NCBI RefSeq assembly: GCF_027580225.2
Contig: NW_027395284.1
Span: forward strand, 2,809,478-2,873,477
From: Misgurnus anguillicaudatus
Lineage: Eukaryota; Chordata; Actinopteri; Cypriniformes; Cobitidae
Reading direction: 5' to 3'
Length of the DNA stretch: 64,000 nucleotides
Below, piece by piece: positions 26,313 through 36,791 of the stretch. The stretch's first letter is position 1, and each line of letters starts with the position of its first letter. A model generated the notes under the pieces. It was not told the DNA's origin. It was given only the letters and a program-made list of their open reading frames with translations, and made no database searches. Both the position numbers and the translations under genes were made by a program.

Positions 26313-29300
26313 ATAATTCAACGGCCCGTCGTCAATTATTCCTTACGTATAAATTTAATTGTTCTGCTTAACACAAAGAAAGATATTATGAGAAATGTTT
26401 GTAACCAAACCCTTTTTGAGCATTTTATTGACTTTCATAGTATTTTTTCCTACAATGGAAGTCAATGGTGTTCCTGTTTCCTGCTTGATTACAAATATCT
26501 TCCTTTGTGTCCAGCAAAACAAAGTAATTTATACAGGTTGGTAACAACATGAGAGTGAGTAAATCATTTTTTAGGTAAACTACCCCTTTAAGTAGTCCAT
26601 TTATGACTAACTAGTCCACCAAGTTTCTGCCTCTCACTTCACAGCTCCTCCACCTACTTTGCACCCTGGGTAATATGAACCTGTGACGTCATTCGGCTCA
26701 TTCTTATCCTGTCAATAACCTACGACCTCCCAAGACCCGTTCTGGTTTTGATCAGATGAGCTCAAGCTGACCACTACAGATTCCACCCGCTCAGTCAAAA
26801 TTACCATACGCTAATGTGCAAAAGAGCAGCAGGAACATTAGCATTTTGGGCCATGCGCGATACAAAAACCTGTCATCTTTGATACATCCAAACATGTACG
26901 CAAGCAGAAAAACAATAAATACAAAACAATTGTTAATACACAATGAATCGAAACAAAAGCAATATAAAAAAATTATAAATTAAGACCATTAAGACACTGA
27001 AATATTTTAAGACAACCAGTTTCTTCTTGCACTTTTTATCCTTTTTTAATTTTACAGATCAGGTTTTTCATTGACGTTGCCATAGAGACTGCGTTCCCTT
27101 GCAAGGTGACGAAATGACTCTCACCTCTTTCTCTCTCTCTCTCCTTCTGTCGTTCACGTTTACTGTGAGCGTATGTGCTTAGAATAGTTCAGGCAAAGCA
27201 GAAGTGTCTTGCACGATACAGGAGTACCTCCAGTCAGTCAGTCATTAGAATCTACTTACGAAACGGACACTGTTTATTGGTTATTTTACGCCGTCCTCAG
27301 AGGGCACCCTCGCTCCCTTTTAGGCGTTTACAGTGGCGGGGGTGTGTTTGCGATAGGTTGTTGTGGGAAGGGGCTCAGTGGGGTCAGAAGGATTTTTACT
27401 CGGACTAACATGCTGGGACATGACTCTCTCGCACCCACTTAGTCACATAAACACAGCTGGTGTGTACATTAGGACACACTGTGCCCATGTCCATTTTCAC
27501 ACCGAGCTGCTAAGGTCTGTTCAGCAAGAAGAGTCCAGCATCAGTCTGCGTACAGAGGCGTGAAGAACAAGTAGAAAAGCCTTAATCATTTTTTTTTCTT
27601 GATCACCTTAATCCGAGGCTTAACATGTGGTCCCTTAGTCTTTGTCATTCCAAGTATGATTATCTTTTCAAAAGTGGGAGAAGAGAAGGTAAACACACAT
27701 GATAAAGTGAGGTACTTGTCCTAGAAAAAGAGGGAGTTGTTCATCTTCCCGTCCTAATGTTTGCAATCATGCGCCGAGATTCCTGATCTCCCAGTGAAAA
27801 GCTTCCAGTCTTCCTTCATGCAATACACAAATCGAGGCAGGCATACAAGTCGGTTTTAGCTCGCACAGCATCAACATTATACAAAAATACACAAATATGG
27901 GAGAGAAGTGCGACGATTATGCTGGTTATGATGAAAATGTGCTGGGTGCATTGCAGTACTTTTGGTTTTCAAGGTGAAGCCCACTCCACAAAATACTGGA
28001 TGTGACAATGAACGCACGCCGCTTCCTAAGCAGGAAATATTTTGCAGAAAAGCTTTGTGATCGGACACTGTGTACATCAATGTTTAGCTCTTATGGGAGA
28101 GATGATCTCTTCATAAAATTGCACACGAGGGTTATAGAATTTCTTCACAGTTCGAATCCAGTAGACGATACGACACAGGGATATGAGAAACTCTGTGGAG
28201 AAAGAAGACACACAGTCAACACACACAGTCATCAGTTTTTCATTTAAACACTGAAGCTACTTCCCCATTACGCCATTTTCAAAAGCTAAATACTATAACA
28301 ACTAGACTTGTAATAAAATCCAGAACTATAAACGCTCACAGATCTTCTTGCATGTGCTCCAAACAACTACACCCACATTAAAACTCACTCCCACGCAAAA
28401 TGCAGTCCAGGAAACAATACGTTTACAAGACACAATCCAGACACGGACCATTTGGTCCTACTCTCTTCCTTTTCTCTCAAAGAAAAACAAAAAGGAGAGG
28501 ATGTGTCAGACGCTCACACCTGTTAAACTGTGGACACAGGTCAGATCTGTACTTCATTCAATCAAATTACTGTCGGAACAACAACAACAGCAATACAATT
28601 AACAACAAAACCTTCAGGAAACTAAAGCACATGTAATACAGTAAAACTAAAGCATTCGTCTACTAGTGACATCAAAAATTATTTTATTTAGTCTTTGACT
28701 CTACAGCTGCCTTATAGCCTGAAGCTTTAGCAATATGGGCCAATATCCATTTTGAAGTCATAGCTTCCCTGTCTTTCTCTCTTCACCTCTAGGTTGAATT
28801 AAAAACAAAGATGAGGTCATTTGAAAGTAGAAGTTATCTGCTTCCATCCTTTATATTTCATTACTACCTTACAGTTGTGCATGCATTTCATGCAAATGAC
28901 AGAAAAGGGTCCATAAAGCTCTGTGGTTTATTGCAAATTAAAACCGACTCATAGAGGACTCCAAAGAGACAATGCTACATCCAAGCCTCCATTGATCCAG
29001 GAGTTGGATGGGTGTAGATTTTACAGAGCTGCTTTTGAAGACAAAATGTTCTGTGAACCGTGAACTTCATATAAAGCAGCATGAAGCTGACAGTGAATGA
29101 ACGTAGTTTAGACTAATGACCTCCCTTCACTTCCACACCCATCCAACATAGTCCTGCTGTACACAACACACCACACCATGATGTAACTTTGTGTTTGTAG
29201 GAAGCAAATTACTTTTGATTACAAGCACCATGGATGATGAAACAATGCATTATCCAAGCCAGTCTTTCCAAGGAACTATGTTGTTATTTCTTTTAGATTA

Positions 29301-30128
29301 GGACTGAAGGCTTGTCAGAGATGGAAATCTCTTCCTATCTGCCATTTTTAAGGCACATAAAGATGGTAATTATTTTAAAACAATGCTTATCTGTGATAAA
29401 CATGACTGCAATTTTTCAGAGTTCAACAGAACAAACTTTTTCGTAAAGAGAGACAAAAATAGATACGTCTGTGTGAGAATTAAAGGGAGGATGAGATATC
29501 TGCAGCCAGATTCATCCTCATGAGGAAAGAGAGATCAGTAGTTTCAGTGTGAGAAAAGACAGCCGCGTGGAAAGCCCGAAAATCTGTGTTTACCCTCCCT
29601 TATCCACTCCTCCCCCATCTCTCCCCTCATCTGTGTTCGTTTTCCTCCCACTCCTCTGGTCAGGAGTGAAACTTCTCATTGTTAGTAGGGAGGAATCTTG
29701 CTTTAAACACTTCATGGTCTTTTAAATGCGAAGGAATGCCTCTCTGAACAAAGGATGGACCACCGCTTTGAAATCAACTGACCTGTCGTGGTGGGCGGCG
29801 TTCACACACAAGTTCCAAGATTGTAAAAACTAAACGTCCAACCGTGAACACCAAACAAATTTAAGTGTTGGAAAGCTTCAGTTTTTGTTTTGGTTTGCTT
29901 TGCAGAGAAGAAGATTCAAGTTAAGTTGGCGTATATCTTGCTTAGTCTACCGTCTTTGACCTCAACTACGTCCAGTTGGATGTGGTTCACTCTGTTTGAG
30001 GTTATGGTAGTCGTCCCCCAGCCAAACCGGTTACCAGTCATAAAGACAGATAAATAATGAAGGTATAAATTATTAATACCCATGCAAAGCTTTCTATTGT
30101 TAGCTTGCCCTTTCAATCAGCTCTAATG

Positions 30129-30552
30129 CTACGTTCAGACCAGCCGCAGTAGAGGCGTCAAGCACAAGTGATTTCAATGTTAAGTCAATGTAAAGAGTGG
30201 AGGTCTCGCGGCGAGAATGAGCTGTTTAGCGCTTTGCGTTAGTCGTGATTCCGCCTCATTTGCGCGAATTGAGCATTGCCGCGGGAAATGCACGAGTTGA
30301 AAAATTTGAACTTTGGCGGAAAAATGCGCTGCGTTAACCAATCAGGAGCTTGCTCTAGTAGTGACGTGATTACAGGAAGCGAGTGGAGTCACAGAAGCCT
30401 ATGGAAGGCCCTCCCATGACGTGAATTTCCGCGTGAATGTCTTGATGACTAGAATTTCAAGCGCGAATGAAGCAAGTAAACTCAAAATGTTCAAGCGACA
30501 AACTAGATGCGAATTTGACGCCTCGAACGCGGCAGGTGTGAACCCACGGTAA
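30129..30552. mobile_element. Harbinger-like MITE
   Basis: The left end GCTACGTTCAGACCAGCCGC and the complement of the right end (ACCGTGGGTTCACACCTGCC) are diverged inverted repeats. Both lead into a shared GAGGCGTCAA block. The GC-rich interior (GCGGGAAATGC, CCAATCAGGAGC) is like other fish Harbinger MITEs. No clean 3-bp duplication could be assigned. Confidence 0.5.
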
Positions 30553-31636
30553 AGCAGAAGAGACAAGGAAAATAATGTTAATATTTCAACCACCGATTCT
30601 TATCTCATTTTCATGTGGTTTTGTGTGTCTATATTTGTGGCTAGGGCTCTTCTGTGGTGTTGTCTCTACCACATGTTCTTGCAGTTTTCTTCATTTCTAA
30701 TTGTTGGCTCCCTCACCCCCGTTTTTATTTACACCCAAACTATATGAACAGCGGTGCTTGATTTTGGTTGCCACCCAGAATCCTTTCATAAGCCCTGAAC
30801 TGCGATGATTTCAATAGTGTAAAACATGAGTGACCACACTAAAACAGTTTATATGACTCATCCGAGTTACCTCATCTCATTTACTTGTGTGTTTTACTCT
30901 CAAGTTAGTCGATCCACGAATCAAGCCAGAATTTCTCAAAAATCATTTGAATCAGCATTAAAGCTGAGAGCGAAGCCCCGCTGTTGTTTCACTACAGCAA
31001 TAAATCAATTAAATCATGTTATGTTTGGCATTTAAAACAACAGGCATTTCAAACAGGCGGGCCCGGTCTTTAAAAAGCATTTTTATTGTATGCAAGCATC
31101 ACCAAACATTACAGCCTCGGCAGCATTTTCCACCATCGCCATGCCAGACCACACCAATCATGTCAGGTACTGTAATGTTGATTCGACTTCCTGCTAGCAT
31201 GCTGTCAACATGCTTGCTCATCCAATTACACCAAACCTCTCTCTCCCTTTCTTGCCATCTCTCTTCTTCTCCTCCCTTCCCTCCTTCCTCCACCCCTAGA
31301 CAAATTTTCCCCTCAGGAACAATAAAAGTCTTCTATTCTGCTTCAATTACCCGCTGTGCAACGCCCCTCGCTGCAAACTCATAACTCATTCAGCCCTACC
31401 GCAAGCCACCTCCTCAAAACACACACACGCACACACGCTTACTTTGAATCTAAATTTTAATGCGAACATTTGCATGCACCCACACATAGACCGAAATGCA
31501 GGTGTAGCCTATGGCATTGTGGTATACGTAGATGTGTGTCTGAATCTCTGACAGCTAAATCTCTGGCTTTAATTCAAAGTCTCTCAATTCTCTGAAGCAA
31601 AGGTGCCAGTCTTTCTTTCTCTCCATTTTTCCTCTT

Positions 31637-31777
31637 TCATGGTGTGTGGAGGACGATCAGATGCATCAGTCTCTGTATCAGCCAGGCCAGACAGAACAGA
31701 CACACAAAGAGACACAGCATCACGGGGAATATCACTGCGAAGCAGAAGATAGTGGAAGGCCTGATGCCCTTTTCCAT
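31637..31777 (-). CDS. candidate 46-residue transmembrane microprotein
   Basis: I do not recognise this product. A minus-strand ATG with G at both -3 and +4 (a good context) opens 46 codons starting MEKGIRPSTIF. A strongly hydrophobic stretch (FCFAVIFPVMLCLFVCLFCL, about residues 11-30) then continues AWLIQR and ends LHTP. It would be a single-pass membrane peptide with the basic residue after the helix at position 36. The same frame extends upstream to a further ATG at 31897 (86 codons). It lies about 0.96 kb downstream of the enc1 stop on the same strand. Against it: pyrimidine-rich DNA easily gives hydrophobic ORFs, and dozens of chance ORFs of this size occur in the window. Confidence 0.2.
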   Translation of the reverse strand: MEKGIRPSTIFCFAVIFPVMLCLFVCLFCLAWLIQRLMHLIVLHTP

Positions 31778-32682
31778 TGCAGTCCTGCTGTGACCCAAGT
31801 CTGTTTCGCAGGAGACTGGGCAAGGCTTAATGCTTAATGGCCAGTATTTTTCTGGACTCTGCACAACCATCTTTGTTGAACCGGCCTCAGGAGACAAGTC
31901 AACTGTAGCAAACCACTATAAACATCCATTAATGTGCCAGATTTAAAAGCACCACGTTATTGATTAAAGTAAACTGATGCATTTTTGGACACGTCTACAC
32001 AACAGAAAAGACTCCTTACGGTGCTGATAGGAGAACTAGGAAAGGAAATAGATCATCACAAAAGGAAGCTGAGAGAAGAGAGAAAAGTGGGAAATTGATG
32101 GATTAGAAATCTGACTATGCATATTAGCTGACCTGGTTGATATTCTAGGAACGCTGGCTCTCTTCTCGGACACCTACGACGATGTAATTGCTCCGTCAAT
32201 ACTTAATTTGCCGCTGATTTTAATAAGGTTCTTTGTCAGTGCAGGAAGGCCATAGGGGATCAATTAAATCTACATATCCAGTGTGCATATAAACCAAGAA
32301 GGATCTAAGATGAACTGTTTTAATGTATCGATATGCTTACACAAGGCCAATGTTGGAAATTGGAAAAGTAAATTCGCAAATTATTATCTTATTATAAGTT
32401 TATGACCTTAACAAACAGTTGCTTTATGCATCTAAACATTCCTTCTGAAATTCCCTTGTGTTTCTAGGCATAATTGTCTCAGAATGCCTAATTTCCTCTA
32501 GCCTAAGCTCATATGGAGTAATTTGGATGGAAGGCAAACACAACAACGTGATTTTCTGGAGGAATATCCAATATTAAATAGAACTGAAATTTCACAAAGA
32601 TTCTCCATCACATTTTTATTTGTTATATGACCTAGAATAGACAAGGTCTCATACTGATTTACCCTATATTGATTTCATTCTG

Positions 32683-32690
32683 ACTTACCT
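32683..32690 (-). other. enc1: splice donor in the enc1 3' UTR
   Basis: The minus strand reads GAGAG|GTAAGT, a full consensus 5' splice site. The exon would end at 32689, 46 nt after the stop codon. That is inside the roughly 50-55 nt limit below which a downstream junction does not trigger nonsense-mediated decay, so such an intron would be tolerated. Confidence 0.5.
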
Positions 32691-32735
32691 CTCAAAAACA
32701 GCCGGGTCACACAAGGGGGTACATGCATGCGTCCA

Positions 32736-33744
32736 TCAGGCTGGGAGGTGCTTCCAGGTGCTGACAAAAGCAGTGGGGATTAACGAATAAGGTACGGTAG
32801 TTATGCTGTTCCAGGCGTCCAATGTGGGGTCGTAGCAGTCTAGCGTTTTACAGCGCTGTGTACCAAAGTAGCCACCCACCACATACAGTTTGTTCCCAGA
32901 AGCCACCGCCTGGCAGCTCATACGCTTTGCTGTAACATCTCCTACCTTAGTCCACTGATAAGTCTCACTGCTGAATTTATAGGCAGAGCAGGCTGAGAAT
33001 TCGGTGTCGCCCCCCATTACAAAGATTTGGTTGCCGAGAACGGCAGCTGCAGTGTAGCGCCACGGTTGTGGGCAAGAGGCTGGAACAGTCCAACGGTTTT
33101 CTGCAGGATCGTAGCACTGAACTTTCGGAAGCTTGTCATGGGCCACGCTTGTTCCTCCAAAGGCGAACAACTTGAGCTTTACGCTGACAACTGCTGCATT
33201 GCTTACCCCCTCTCGTAGCGGGGCCACCATGTTCCACTTGTTAGCAACTGGGTCGAACTGCTCTACCTGCTTCAAGGACACAGATGGTGATGCAGGCAGG
33301 CAGCCAGTGGCAGCTGTGTGACCTCCAACAACATACAGACAGTGACGCAACTCGGCTGAACCGTGGCCGAAACGTGCTATCAGCATCGGAGCTGCTTTGG
33401 ACCATTCCTCGTGAAGCGTATCATACACCCAAACGTCCTTGGACACACCGTTCTCAGAGCCTCGACCCCCTGTCACATACACTTTGCAGCCAATCGCGCA
33501 GGCGCTAAACTCCTTGCGGGGGCTGGGAATGTCCGCCTTTGGAATGATCTCTTTGGCTTTCTGGTCCACCAGGTAGAGCTTGTCACACATAAACGTCGGG
33601 CCGCCAAGCAGGAAAAGCGCATGACTGGTCTTGCGGGGCCGAGCACACGGACTGTTGACGACGCCATCGTTCTGCAAGATGCGCAGTTTGCATCGGATGG
33701 CCTCATCCACCAGCTCCTTGCTTTTGGCTTGGGCGTTGATAAGC
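32736..33744 (-). CDS. enc1: ectodermal-neural cortex protein 1 (kelch-like), C-terminal part
   Basis: ENC1 (KLHL37) is an actin-associated BTB-BACK-kelch protein and probable CUL3 substrate adaptor, acting in the cytoplasm of developing neurons. Visible here are 335 codons running into the scaffold gap. The end of the BACK linker (AKSKELVDEAIRCKLRILQN) is followed by six kelch blades, each with the GG doublet and a downstream Tyr/Trp pair: FLLGG, VYVTGGRGSENG, LYVVGGHTAATG, LFAFGGTSVAHD, IFVMGGDTEFSA and LYVVGGYFGTQR. The protein ends STWKHLPA. TAATGCLPASPSVSLKQVE and CDKLYLVDQKAKEIIPKADI favour ENC1 over its paralogue KLHL25, although the final Ala is shared with KLHL25. The family is about 589 residues, so roughly 254 N-terminal residues (BTB and most of BACK) are lost in the gap. 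The GTG at 33710 is an internal Val, not a start. A consensus splice donor lies 46 nt after the TGA. Confidence 0.93.
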
Positions 33745-34244
33745 NNNNNNNNNNNNNNNNNNNNNNNNNNNNNNNNNNNNNNNNNNNNNNNNNNNNNNNN
33801 NNNNNNNNNNNNNNNNNNNNNNNNNNNNNNNNNNNNNNNNNNNNNNNNNNNNNNNNNNNNNNNNNNNNNNNNNNNNNNNNNNNNNNNNNNNNNNNNNNNN
33901 NNNNNNNNNNNNNNNNNNNNNNNNNNNNNNNNNNNNNNNNNNNNNNNNNNNNNNNNNNNNNNNNNNNNNNNNNNNNNNNNNNNNNNNNNNNNNNNNNNNN
34001 NNNNNNNNNNNNNNNNNNNNNNNNNNNNNNNNNNNNNNNNNNNNNNNNNNNNNNNNNNNNNNNNNNNNNNNNNNNNNNNNNNNNNNNNNNNNNNNNNNNN
34101 NNNNNNNNNNNNNNNNNNNNNNNNNNNNNNNNNNNNNNNNNNNNNNNNNNNNNNNNNNNNNNNNNNNNNNNNNNNNNNNNNNNNNNNNNNNNNNNNNNNN
34201 NNNNNNNNNNNNNNNNNNNNNNNNNNNNNNNNNNNNNNNNNNNN
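33745..34244. other. assembly gap of exactly 500 N
   Basis: A round 500-base run of N, which usually marks a scaffold join of unknown length. It cuts enc1 inside the BACK domain. The missing enc1 coding part needs about 760 nt, so the true gap must be larger or the join is wrong. Confidence 0.97.
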
Positions 34245-34857
34245 TGGTTCTCCGTGGAGTAAAGCTCTAAACTCCTCCTGCTGCAGCAGAAATCTATACT
34301 GTCCGGTGGGAGCGTGTGTGTTTTGTTAATGCTTTAATGGAGGCAGGCATCTTTGACTCTTAATTATATACAAACATGCATGATTTGCATATAGGATGTT
34401 TAAGTGCGTATGTATTTTTACAGGTGACACACCCACTATGTAGAAATTTGATATATGGCATGTGTAATGTGCTTAGTCATGGAAAGCCTGCAGCGAGCTG
34501 ACAATCTCTTAAAACACATTAGGAACTGCATATCAACACCCTGGCGACCATCGCCTACAACTCTAGTGTCTGTATGTCTGTCTGTCTGTCTATTCAGTGA
34601 AAAGTATACGCTGCTTTAAATTAAATAAATTTGGAAATGTTATACTTGTCAATTAAGGTTAAGCAGTTTCAACTTGGTTTAATGAGTTATAGCAACTATA
34701 AAGAAATCTATATCTGAAGACATTTTTAACAAAGTTAAACCAAATTCAGTTTAAAATAGATTTTAAAAAACCTGATATACTTGATCTTAAATTGAGCTTG
34801 CTATGAAAATAGCCTCAGAAGCTGGAATAGCGTAATTTTTTACTCTGTTTTTTCTGT
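34245..34857. other. sequence after the gap, no gene assigned
   Basis: The first 80 bases read on the minus strand as an open frame containing PTGQYRFLLQQEEFRALLHG, running into the gap. It does not match the ENC1 N-terminus I know. The rest is AT-rich with a short TCTG run near 34570. Confidence 0.35.
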
Positions 34858-35306
<449 letters not shown>

Positions 35307-35524
35307 CGCATGCGTCTGATTGAGTGAGCGGTTGTGAGGAGCGTGTGGTGAGTGTAAGTGGTTTTTTATGCCCGCTGTGGCAAAAACTATTGCTTTCTCT
35401 CTTTAAATCTTTTTTCTTTTGTATTATTTCTTTTTGGTTTTTTGGTATTTGTGGCGTAGTAAAGAAAAATAAGGTTTTCCCTTGGGGTTTCCCGGCGTCA
35501 GCAACCAGTGTAGTACTGGGAAGC

Positions 35525-36787
35525 ATGGCAGCCCAAAACACAAACACTAGTTTGAACTCTCTTACACGAAGACACGGCGTGAAGGTGGTGTCCGCGGTGA
35601 ATGTAGAGGAGTGCATTCTCGCCGTCGGAGATGTTGTTGGACATGAATGTATTTTAGCGGCATCAAGAATGAATAACGCTATGGTCTTGTTTTTAAATTC
35701 AGTTGAGAAAGCAAATGAAGTTGTGGCGAAAGGAGTTGTAATCAGTGGTTTATTTATCCCAGTGCTTCCTCTTTCTACTCCCGCTAGGAAAGTCACTTTG
35801 TCTAACGTTCCGCCGTTTATTAAAGACGAAATGTTAACAAAGGAACTGTCACGTTTTGGAAGGATAGTCACTCCGGTGAAAAAGATCGCCTTCGGAAGTA
35901 AATCGGATTTGTTAAAGCATGTAGTATCTTTTCGGAGATTTACTTACATGATCCTCAAAGATAACAGAGAGGAACTTAACCTGACTTTGAAGTTTAGAGT
36001 GGATGACTTTGATTATACAGTCTTTGTATCTACTGATATGATGAAATGCTTTGGCTGTGGAAGAATTGGACATTTAGTACGTGCTTGCCCAGATAGTAAC
36101 GGTACAAACAAACAAGATGTTCCAGAAGAAAATAGTGTGAAAGTTGTGAACGAAGAAACAGAGAATGTTCATGAACCAACCCAAGCTGAACCTGGGACAT
36201 CTAGTAACATTAGTGGCTTAACTGATACAATGTCTCTGTCACAGGCAGAAAAGGTGAATAATGGGGAGACTGGTTTAGTTACCCGTTTAATTGTCTTAGA
36301 TGAGCCCAAAGTGAATAAATCTGTTGAGAGCATGGATATTACACATGTCACGGCATCTGACACAATAGTCCCCTCGGGGAGTGTCAGCTTAAGTGATGAT
36401 TTAATGAGGGATTTAGATCAGGCTGTATTCAAAGCACCTTTAAAGAGGAAAAATAATGATAAGGCTTCAGAATCAAAGCAAGCTAAAACAACAGAACATG
36501 TAAAGGAGGTTGATGCTGATGATGATGGCAATGATAGTGATTTATCTGATTCTAGTGCTTCTAGTTGTTCTCAGAATGAGTGGATATGTCACGAGTATGG
36601 TACTGATGAAATCAAGAAGTTTTTAAAACTGACAAAAAATCTGAGGGGGGTACAGGTTGCTGATTATTTTCCAGACATTAAACGCTTTGTGGAAAATACT
36701 AGAACTTTTATGAGTGAGGGGTATTTTACAAACAAAGAAGTTTATAGGTTGAAAAAATTTGTGACAAAACTCAAACCGACAGAATAA
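35525..36787 (+). CDS. LINE ORF1 protein (RNA-binding, zinc knuckle)
   Basis: The first ATG of the frame (AAGCATGGCA: A at -3, G at +4) gives 420 residues; the frame is open further upstream but lacks an ATG. ORF1 proteins of this group coat the element RNA and form the ribonucleoprotein used for retrotransposition. Residues about 20-165 look like RNA-recognition-type folds (VKVVSAVNVEECILAVGDVV, KVTLSNVPPFIKDEMLTKEL). A CCHC knuckle follows with Cys175, Cys178, His183 and Cys188 (CFGCGRIGHLVRAC). The next 150 residues are acidic and low-complexity, with a KRKNNDKASESKQAK basic patch and a DADDDGNDSDLSDSSAS stretch. A conserved-looking C-terminal tail ends FVTKLKPTE. The stop lies 4 nt before the first ORF2 ATG. 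Confidence 0.85.
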   Translation: MAAQNTNTSLNSLTRRHGVKVVSAVNVEECILAVGDVVGHECILAASRMNNAMVLFLNSVEKANEVVAKGVVISGLFIPVLPLSTPARKVTLSNVPPFIKDEMLTKELSRFGRIVTPVKKIAFGSKSDLLKHVVSFRRFTYMILKDNREELNLTLKFRVDDFDYTVFVSTDMMKCFGCGRIGHLVRACPDSNGTNKQDVPEENSVKVVNEETENVHEPTQAEPGTSSNISGLTDTMSLSQAEKVNNGETGLVTRLIVLDEPKVNKSVESMDITHVTASDTIVPSGSVSLSDDLMRDLDQAVFKAPLKRKNNDKASESKQAKTTEHVKEVDADDDGNDSDLSDSSASSCSQNEWICHEYGTDEIKKFLKLTKNLRGVQVADYFPDIKRFVENTRTFMSEGYFTNKEVYRLKKFVTKLKPTE

Positions 36788-36791
36788 ATTG

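Larger units (their letters stand above)
25567..26591. mobile_element. TTAA-flanked element (AAAGGGATAGTTCACCC family), composite
   Basis: Left end TTAAAGGGATAGTTCACCC; right end GTAAACTACCCCTTTAA. Inside each end lie complementary ACTCACTCTCATGTTG and CAACATGAGAGTGAGT blocks. The middle holds another repeat (from about TATACCACGGGCCTGTTG at 25634 to about 26345), which is itself split by a hAT element at 25697-26137. Non-coding. Confidence 0.7.
23975..28192 (-). other. enc1: candidate terminal (3'-UTR) exon of enc1
   Basis: On the minus strand a strong 3' splice site ends TCTTCTTTCTCCACAG at 28193. Sequence from 28192 leftwards is unique, apart from TTAA-flanked elements at 25252-25503 and 25567-26591. 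The enc1 coding exon ends in a consensus donor 46 nt after its stop, so this exon could carry the bulk of a long 3' UTR. The exon also opens with a 38-codon frame containing RIVYWIRTVKKFYNPR and ending at 28078. That leaves open that it is instead the last coding exon of an unrecognised gene. This is inference from splice signals only. Confidence 0.35.
28193..32688 (-). other. enc1: candidate 3'-UTR intron of enc1 / downstream unique region
   Basis: Bounded by a donor GAGAG|GTAAGT (GTAAGT at 32683-32688, minus strand) and an acceptor CTCCACAG at 28193. The interval is mostly unique; one Harbinger-like MITE lies at 30129-30552. A 46-codon hydrophobic ORF lies inside at 31637-31777. Whether the two sites are actually joined in mRNA cannot be shown from sequence. 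Confidence 0.35.

Noticed and set aside
33363..34329. long plus-strand frames across enc1 and the gap
   Set aside because: They are antisense to the enc1 kelch region, and most of their length is N, which carries no information.
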